From Desulfobacteraceae bacterium (GTDB taxonomy: Bacteria; Desulfobacterota; Desulfobacteria; Desulfobacterales; UBA5616): DNA of 11,086 bases. Positions 7,426 through 11,086 of this stretch are shown here, in pieces. Below the pieces are notes generated by a model. It made no database searches, was not told the DNA's origin, and was given only the letters and a program-made list of their open reading frames with translations. How positions within the stretch are numbered: the first letter of the stretch is position 1; each line of letters opens with the position of its first letter. The stretch is taken from contig JAUXEW010000075.1 in assembly GCA_030620375.1 (NCBI GenBank), positions 1 to 11,086 of the forward strand, read 5' to 3'. A program made the translations under genes and the position numbers.

Positions 7426-8046
7426 TTAAACGGGAACTCCTGAACTTACTGAAGTAAATATCGTCTTATTATGAGCATCATAATTTGCTCCTAATGCCAA
7501 GTAATTACATTTGCATAACATTTTTAAAACCATAAATAGTAATTTATCTTTTGTTGCAATTGACTCGATCTCCTCCTCCATGTTCCCTTTAAGCCCTGTC
7601 CATCCTAAATATTGCTTCAAAATTTCTTTGGCTTTTTCTCCCATATCCCCAACAGAAGATGCAGGAACTAAGAAAGGGGGATTCGATAAGAATTTAAAAC
7701 AATCCGGGTATAATTCATAAAGAACACATAAAAGGAGATAAAAAGAGATAAATTGAATAAAAAACAGTGTTAAATTTTTTTCAGTATATAATATTGTATC
7801 GATAAGATTGTCGATCGGTAAAAAGAACAATCTCCCACCATGTTCGGCATATGGAAAATCGACCTGCCTTATCAAAATGGCACACCTTCTAATAATTCTT
7901 TTTATTGATCTGATATTTTTAAACTCAATATCGGACAACCTGCGATAAAATAAATCCACAAGAAATTTTCTTGATTTCTCATTATCTATACCAACATTAC
8001 ATAACTCATCATCAATTATTTTCTTAATGTCTTCCAGTTTCGGCAT
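7426..8046 (-). CDS. AT-rich orphan protein with one membrane segment
   Basis: I do not recognise this 206-residue protein. The N-terminal third (1-60) is highly charged and helical and contains RSIKRIIRRC. A strongly hydrophobic stretch at about 91-112 (LTLFFIQFISFYLLLCVLYEL) could span the membrane. The C-terminal part has a PPFLVPASS segment and a Glu-rich helix. Base composition is clearly more AT-rich than the neighbours and codons favour A/T ends, which suggests transfer from another source. The ribosome site is weak (GGAAGA about nine bases before the ATG). A minus-strand promoter candidate lies at 8227-8255. The fused CoA-transferase follows after 27 bases, so transcription from this gene could read into it. 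It is accepted as coding because of its length, plausible composition and lack of a competing frame. Confidence 0.6.
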   Translation of the reverse strand: MPKLEDIKKIIDDELCNVGIDNEKSRKFLVDLFYRRLSDIEFKNIRSIKRIIRRCAILIRQVDFPYAEHGGRLFFLPIDNLIDTILYTEKNLTLFFIQFISFYLLLCVLYELYPDCFKFLSNPPFLVPASSVGDMGEKAKEILKQYLGWTGLKGNMEEEIESIATKDKLLFMVLKMLCKCNYLALGANYDAHNKTIFTSVSSGVPV

Positions 8047-8226
8047 TCTGTATTTCTTCCGTGTTCAATTTATGTGATTTATCAATAACATAAAAAGATG
8101 GACCACAAGATATTACCAAAATCTCCACTACGCACGCCCGTCATTCTATCGAAGGATATGGGGGTTCTCTCAAACACTTCTTTTATCGGACAAACGCTCC
8201 GTTCATCAAGATTGCATATTTTTATT

Positions 8227-8255
8227 ATAATAACACAATGTTATATCTATTTCAA
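8227..8255 (-). promoter_or_regulatory. Candidate sigma-70 promoter for the orphan gene
   Basis: On the minus strand, TTGAAA (-35, 8255-8250) is separated by 17 bases from TATTAT (-10, 8232-8227); each box matches the consensus at five of six positions. It implies a leader of about 175 bases before the start at 8046. The palindrome ATAACA-CAA-TGTTAT (8230-8244) overlaps the -10 box and spacer and could be a repressor site. Confidence 0.4.
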
Positions 8256-8366
8256 GTAACTTCTCAATAAAGGGTGGCAGCAGGCTGTGAAATTTTAAAA
8301 CCGGACATTTCACTTTCTATGAATAACGGACATCTTGAAATGTTATTGACAGATTATTCTCTTTTC

Positions 8367-8395
8367 TTGACAGCAATGTGCCATTTAACTATAAT
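8367..8395 (+). promoter_or_regulatory. Consensus sigma-70 promoter of the bactofilin gene
   Basis: TTGACA (8367-8372) and TATAAT (8390-8395) are both perfect consensus boxes at the ideal 17-base spacing. The predicted start is about 8402, giving a leader of roughly 43 bases before the ATG at 8445. Such a match suggests strong, housekeeping-type expression. Confidence 0.85.
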
Positions 8396-8444
8396 AACTT
8401 TGCTTTTAAGATCTTAATGATAACATATTAAAGAGGGAATAAAA

Positions 8445-8942
8445 ATGCTGAAAAAGACAAAGAACGAGAATATTGACCTGACACGTGCTCCCAGCCCTGT
8501 CCCGGAAGGTGTCCCCAGCTCTGTCTCAGCGGCGGGAAAGACAATCATCGGAAAGCAACTTTCCATTGAGGGTGGTATTCATGGAGGAGAAGACCTGGTT
8601 ATTGAGGGCACGGTGAAAGGCAACATCGAATTGGGAAAGTTTCACCTCACCATTGGTCCGAAAGGCAAGGTAGAAGCAGAGATCATGGCAGGCAATATAA
8701 CCATTAGTGGCCAGCTTAAAGGTAACATCAAGGCCATTGACAAGGTTGAGATCACAAAAGATGCCGACTTCAATGGCGAGATTAAGGCCAGGCGTATCTC
8801 TGTGGAGGACGGGGCTTGCCTTAAGGCGGTTATTGACGTGGAGCGGGAGCCACAGCCGGTTGGCAAGGCGATCGATTCTCCGGTTCCCGGAGCCGGTAAA
8901 GCGCCAATCCCACTGGTTAGCGAGGCCGACAAGAGAAAGTAA
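8445..8942 (+). CDS. Bactofilin (DUF583 polymer-forming cytoskeletal protein)
   Basis: This 165-residue protein has a central bactofilin domain at about residues 31-132, flanked by disordered, proline-rich tails as usual in the family. The domain shows the repeating beta-helix pattern with short glycine-centred turns: TIIGKQLSIEGGI, LVIEGTVKGNIE, LTIGPKGKVEAEI, ITISGQLKGNI, VEITKDADFNGEI. Bactofilins self-assemble without nucleotide into filaments that position cell-envelope or chromosome-linked proteins. The N-terminus is Lys-rich (MLKKTKN), a possible membrane or partner contact. The ATG follows AGAGGG, under the consensus promoter at 8367. The stop is three bases before the GTG of the methyltransferase-like gene, so the two are translationally coupled. 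Confidence 0.93.
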   Translation: MLKKTKNENIDLTRAPSPVPEGVPSSVSAAGKTIIGKQLSIEGGIHGGEDLVIEGTVKGNIELGKFHLTIGPKGKVEAEIMAGNITISGQLKGNIKAIDKVEITKDADFNGEIKARRISVEDGACLKAVIDVEREPQPVGKAIDSPVPGAGKAPIPLVSEADKRK

Positions 8943-8945
8943 CCT

Positions 8946-9560
8946 GTGGCCAGTTTTCCTACCTTAGACGGTCGGGCCCGGAAGGGTCCGCATCCGGAGC
9001 CTATGCCCGCTTACTACACTAGCAATATTCTGCGTCTATTTTCAGAAGATCTTGAGCGACGGCCGGGAGCGCGGGTCCTGGACGTGGGGCCGGTCTGCGG
9101 AGAGAATATTAACTTCTTCGCCAAGAAAGTTAAAAGGCTCTATGTTTGCGATATGTTTCTCCGCCTGGACCAGGACCGCCGCAAAGGTCTTCTTCCTGAA
9201 CGGACGTGGCAGCATCTGGACTACCTCCCTCAGAGCTTTGACGGGATTCTGATGTGGGACCTGGCAGATCGCATAGAAGACCGTGAAGCGCAAAGGCTAA
9301 CGGAGCTGTGCAGAGGCCTGATGAAACCGGGCGGCAAAGCAGTTGTGTTCGTCCTGGCTAAGGAGACAGTTCTACAGACCGTTAACACGTTTGTGATCGG
9401 GGATAATTTTCAGGTGTACCTCCGACCTCAGCCACATCTAAACCTTCCATTGCGGAGTCGCCAGAACCGGGATGTGCTCGCCATGATGAGTCCCTTCAAA
9501 CCAGTCAAATCTTTTCTTTACCGCAACGGCGTCAGAGAATTTCTCTTCCAGAACGACTGA
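8946..9560 (+). CDS. Class I SAM-dependent methyltransferase-like protein
   Basis: This 204-residue cytoplasmic protein has a Rossmann-type methyltransferase core: motif I VLDVGPVCGEN (44-54), an acidic residue after strand 2 (YVCDMF, Asp69), motif IV-like FDGILMWDL (98-106) and motif V-like LMKPGGKAVVFVL (125-137). The glycine loop is poorer in glycine than the usual G-x-G-x-G, so cofactor binding may be altered. The GTG start at 8946 is chosen because it lies three bases after the bactofilin stop and adds a coherent N-terminus. An internal ATG at 9003 (MPAYYTS) has no better ribosome site. The target is unknown; coupling to the bactofilin suggests a role in cell envelope or filament function, which is inference. 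Confidence 0.8.
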   Translation: MASFPTLDGRARKGPHPEPMPAYYTSNILRLFSEDLERRPGARVLDVGPVCGENINFFAKKVKRLYVCDMFLRLDQDRRKGLLPERTWQHLDYLPQSFDGILMWDLADRIEDREAQRLTELCRGLMKPGGKAVVFVLAKETVLQTVNTFVIGDNFQVYLRPQPHLNLPLRSRQNRDVLAMMSPFKPVKSFLYRNGVREFLFQND

Positions 9561-9591
9561 AAAACACTATCAGCTCTTCCTCGGCCACGGA

Positions 9592-9963
9592 TTAACCCGT
9601 CGGGGTTACTTTTGTCCCATCCTTTAACACGGGGCACATCACCTTACAGTTTTGAAAATGGACTATAGCCCGGGGAATCTGCGGCTCCGGCGCAATAACG
9701 GTAATCGCGTCATGGGGACATACGTCAACACATTTTTTACACCCGTCGCAGTTGATTAAAAAACCGGGGATGATCCTATTGTCAATATCTTCATGTGTCT
9801 CGGGAACATATTTACTCAAGTCCGGGATTTCCTTATTCACATACCCCAGTACATTGGGGCCGTAATCTAAGCATACCTGAACGCACTTTAAACAGTCAAT
9901 GGCGTTACCGCATGCATCCTGATCGATTTCTATCCTGTATCGGGGCGTCACGTAACCTGACAT
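9592..9963 (-). CDS. Ferredoxin-type double [4Fe-4S] protein
   Basis: This 123-residue iron-sulfur protein has one canonical cluster motif (Cys72/75/78/82, INCDGCKKCVDVCPHDAI) and one with a widened first gap (Cys18-x5-Cys24-x2-Cys27-x3-Cys31, with Leu instead of Pro after the last cysteine). A further Cys106-x3-Cys110 pair lies near the C-terminus. The start is set at the ATG at 9963, because AAAGGAG at 9971-9977 precedes it. A TTG 24 bases further upstream would place that ribosome site inside the gene. It begins 17 bases after the stop of the 280-residue iron-sulfur gene, so the two form an operon and are likely partners in one electron-transfer route. It converges on the methyltransferase gene 31 bases away. 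A small hairpin AACCC/GGGTT overlaps the stop codon. Confidence 0.88.
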   Translation of the reverse strand: MSGYVTPRYRIEIDQDACGNAIDCLKCVQVCLDYGPNVLGYVNKEIPDLSKYVPETHEDIDNRIIPGFLINCDGCKKCVDVCPHDAITVIAPEPQIPRAIVHFQNCKVMCPVLKDGTKVTPTG

Positions 9964-9980
9964 GGTGTTTCTCCTTTCTA

Positions 9981-10823
9981 TTACCAAACATCAACTAGAG
10001 CCGGGTAGTCTGTTCTCGGTCTTAGCGTAATCGCGTTGGTTGGACAAACACTGCGACACAGACCGCATCCGAAACACTGCATGATATTGATACTGGTGAT
10101 ATTGTCGGTGGGAGAGCGTCTCATGGCACCGAAAGGACATCTGGGCATACATGCCGGGAAGCTGTTACATCCCTCGCTGCACAACTTTCGATCCACTTTG
10201 GCCACGTATTCTCCTTTTCTTTGGGCATTGGTAATCCCGAAATGCGCCCGCAGTCTTGTCGGCATACAATCCGTTTCCAGGCAATGGCACATGACAATGG
10301 GCGGTTTTCCGTCGCTATCCACACCTGAATCCCAAATTGAGTGTATAAAACCTTTTTTGTCCATTTCTTTTTCAAACTCAATGGCCTCTTTTTTAGTCAA
10401 AACCTTGGCGTCGGTCTCCCACGGTCTTTCCTTTAATGCCCGATCCACAACAACATCGAAGAAAAACAAGCAGGAGTATACGTCTTTATGGCCGAAATGT
10501 CTCCTGCAATTGCAATGCATGAGCAGAAACCGATCGTCCGGCACCAGTTCAATGATTTTAATCGCGTCCTCCAGCGGTACCACTTGACCCTGGTGCTGGC
10601 TCACAACCCCCATGGCGACATTCACATCTTCCATAGAATTGTAATCCGGGAATAATTCATCCAGACCGCCGATCCCTGCAACTTCGAACATGTCTTTTCC
10701 CGCCCCGCTCAGCATAAAAAATGCATTGGAATGACCCGGTTTCTCAAAAAGCTCTTTTCTATAATTTTCCGGATTCAAGTACCATTTGGTTCCGTTTCCG
10801 TATTCAACACAATAGCGGCACAT
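9981..10823 (-). CDS. CxCR-type multi-cluster iron-sulfur protein
   Basis: This 280-residue cytoplasmic protein carries many cysteines. CRYC (Cys2, Cys5) opens the protein in a YGNGTKWYLNPENY context. The middle has CNCR (Cys104, Cys106), Cys118, a KKEAIEFEKEM helix, GFIHS and CHCLETDC (Cys179, Cys181, Cys186). The C-terminus is a two-cluster ferredoxin: an odd first motif, Cys215-x3-Cys219-x5-Cys225-x3-Cys229-Pro, and a canonical second, Cys250/253/256/260-Pro. The middle and C-terminal parts match the layout of the protein at 3882-4883, but here there is no winged helix. It probably moves electrons for an enzyme encoded upstream or outside the window. The ATG follows AAGGAGG. The ferredoxin gene comes 17 bases after it. 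A MITE-like element begins just upstream of the ribosome site. Confidence 0.87.
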   Translation of the reverse strand: MCRYCVEYGNGTKWYLNPENYRKELFEKPGHSNAFFMLSGAGKDMFEVAGIGGLDELFPDYNSMEDVNVAMGVVSQHQGQVVPLEDAIKIIELVPDDRFLLMHCNCRRHFGHKDVYSCLFFFDVVVDRALKERPWETDAKVLTKKEAIEFEKEMDKKGFIHSIWDSGVDSDGKPPIVMCHCLETDCMPTRLRAHFGITNAQRKGEYVAKVDRKLCSEGCNSFPACMPRCPFGAMRRSPTDNITSINIMQCFGCGLCRSVCPTNAITLRPRTDYPALVDVW

Positions 10824-10838
10824 AATGTCCTCCTTAAA

Positions 10839-10984
10839 TAGTGCCCATCAATAAACGGCATCTTTTGGCCCAGAACTACGTTTTCGCGATTTTGCAATCC
10901 TCAAAATAGCACGCTATTCCTGCGATTTCAAAATCGCTCAGGCCTTGCTCTGAACCAAAACCTACCATTTCTGGATGGGCACTA
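10839..10984. mobile_element. MITE-like element with TA target duplication
   Basis: Perfect 9-base terminal inverted repeats, GTGCCCATC (10841-10849) and GATGGGCAC (10974-10982), are each flanked by TA, the duplication made by IS630/Tc1-mariner-type transposition. Subterminal arms TTTTGGCCCAGAAC (10863-10876) and GCTCTGAACCAAAA (10947-10960) pair at 11 of 14 positions. The centre has a perfect GCGATTTTG/CAAAATCGC stem (10886-10894 and 10929-10937) around AATAGC-AC-GCTATT (10905-10918). There is no coding capacity. Removing the element with one TA leaves 25 bases between the flanking genes, a normal operon gap, which supports insertion into an operon. Confidence 0.72.
10886..10937. repeat. Structured repeat, copy B (core of the MITE-like element)
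   Basis: This two-stem structure has outer arms GCGATTTTG/CAAAATCGC and inner arms AATAGC/GCTATT. It shares the 14-base CAATCCTCAAAATA (10895-10908) with copy A at 1928-1941. Outer and inner arm sequences differ between the copies but remain complementary in each. Part of the right arm can also fold locally as GCGATTT-CA-AAATCGC (10922-10937). Confidence 0.5.
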
Positions 10985-10992
10985 ACTATTGC

Positions 10993-11085
10993 CTATCCAA
11001 TTTCCTTTTTCGATAATTCCCACAATCGTTCCAACGCATCCCTGGATACCGAATTAAGGCTTTCTCCATTTTCGAACAGTATTTT
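10993..11085 (-). CDS. C-terminal end of an unknown gene (partial)
   Basis: A minus-strand frame enters from the right edge and gives 30 residues ending ...ALERLWELSKKEIG before a TAG stop at 10995-10993. The amphipathic, Lys/Glu-rich helix looks like a true protein C-terminus, and the frame ends nine bases before the MITE-like element. Without that element it would lie about 25 bases upstream of the iron-sulfur gene, so it is probably the first visible member of that operon. Too little remains to name the family. Confidence 0.55.
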   Translation of the reverse strand, partial: KILFENGESLNSVSRDALERLWELSKKEIG

Positions 11086-11086
11086 C

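Larger units (their letters stand above)
8047..8444. other. AT-rich intergenic region with two divergent promoters and possible IS remnant
   Basis: No gene is seen in these 398 bases. They hold divergent promoter candidates for the orphan gene (8227-8255) and the bactofilin (8367-8395), an inverted repeat TTTATGT/ACATAAA (8069-8075 and 8088-8094), and a short stretch with CGGACAT at 8302-8308 and again at 8327-8333. Repeated CGGACA words of this kind are found at the ends of some insertion sequences, so 8290-8340 may be a decayed element end; this part is weak. Confidence 0.4.

Noticed and set aside
9964..9987. Upstream TTG start for the 123-residue ferredoxin
   Set aside because: It would put the AAAGGAG ribosome site inside the coding region and overlap the previous stop; the ATG at 9963 is better.
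1..11086. CRISPR array, tRNA or rRNA genes
   Set aside because: No regularly spaced direct repeats and no recognisable tRNA or rRNA sequence were seen on either strand; a covariance-model scan was not possible here.

Overview
The window looks like chromosomal DNA of an anaerobic, Gram-negative bacterium, most likely a Desulfobacterota (deltaproteobacterial) sulfate reducer or a close relative. The reasons are three cysteine-rich ferredoxin-type proteins within 11 kb, two different kinds of CoA-transferase, an SCP-2 lipid-carrier protein, a bactofilin paired with a small methyltransferase, and intergenic palindromic repeats of a type common in that group. The taxonomic assignment is inference; there is no rRNA or marker gene here.

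Layout. Bases 1-118 are a REP-like palindromic repeat. A minus-strand pair follows: an SCP-2 domain protein (2047-2430) upstream of a family I acetyl-CoA hydrolase/transferase-type CoA-transferase (330-1841). The 205-base spacer between them is full of hairpins. A 372-base divergent intergenic region separates this pair from a plus-strand pair: a 342-residue protein of the DUF7064/DUF7065 (lipocalin-like, CrtC/AttH-type) kind (2803-3831) and a winged-helix plus CxCR plus double-ferredoxin protein (3882-4883). Converging on these is a large fused double family III (CaiB/BaiF) CoA-transferase (4927-7398) with a TTG start. Directly upstream of it on the same strand is an AT-rich orphan gene with one membrane segment (7426-8046). 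A 398-base intergenic region carries a consensus sigma-70 promoter for a bactofilin (8445-8942) and a coupled SAM-methyltransferase-like gene (8946-9560). The right end is a minus-strand run: the 3' end of an unknown gene (10993-11085), a 280-residue multi-cluster iron-sulfur protein (9981-10823) and a 123-residue ferredoxin (9592-9963). A 146-base MITE-like element with 9-base terminal repeats and TA ends sits between the first two.

How the genes may work together. Two CoA-transferases, a hydrophobic-ligand carrier (SCP-2), a lipocalin-like protein and several iron-sulfur proteins in one place fit a module that activates hydrophobic carboxylic acids to CoA thioesters and passes electrons to or from low-potential redox enzymes. 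Steroid-, terpene- or alicyclic-derived acids would be candidate substrates. No substrate can be read from the sequence. The bactofilin/methyltransferase pair is an unrelated cell-structure cassette.

Most notable: the MITE-like element inside an operon; two structured repeats (1923-1968 and 10886-10937) that share a 14-base core but have different, base-paired stems; two diverged copies of a modular CxCR iron-sulfur protein, one with a DNA-binding-like N-terminus; and the fused CoA-transferase with both catalytic aspartates retained.
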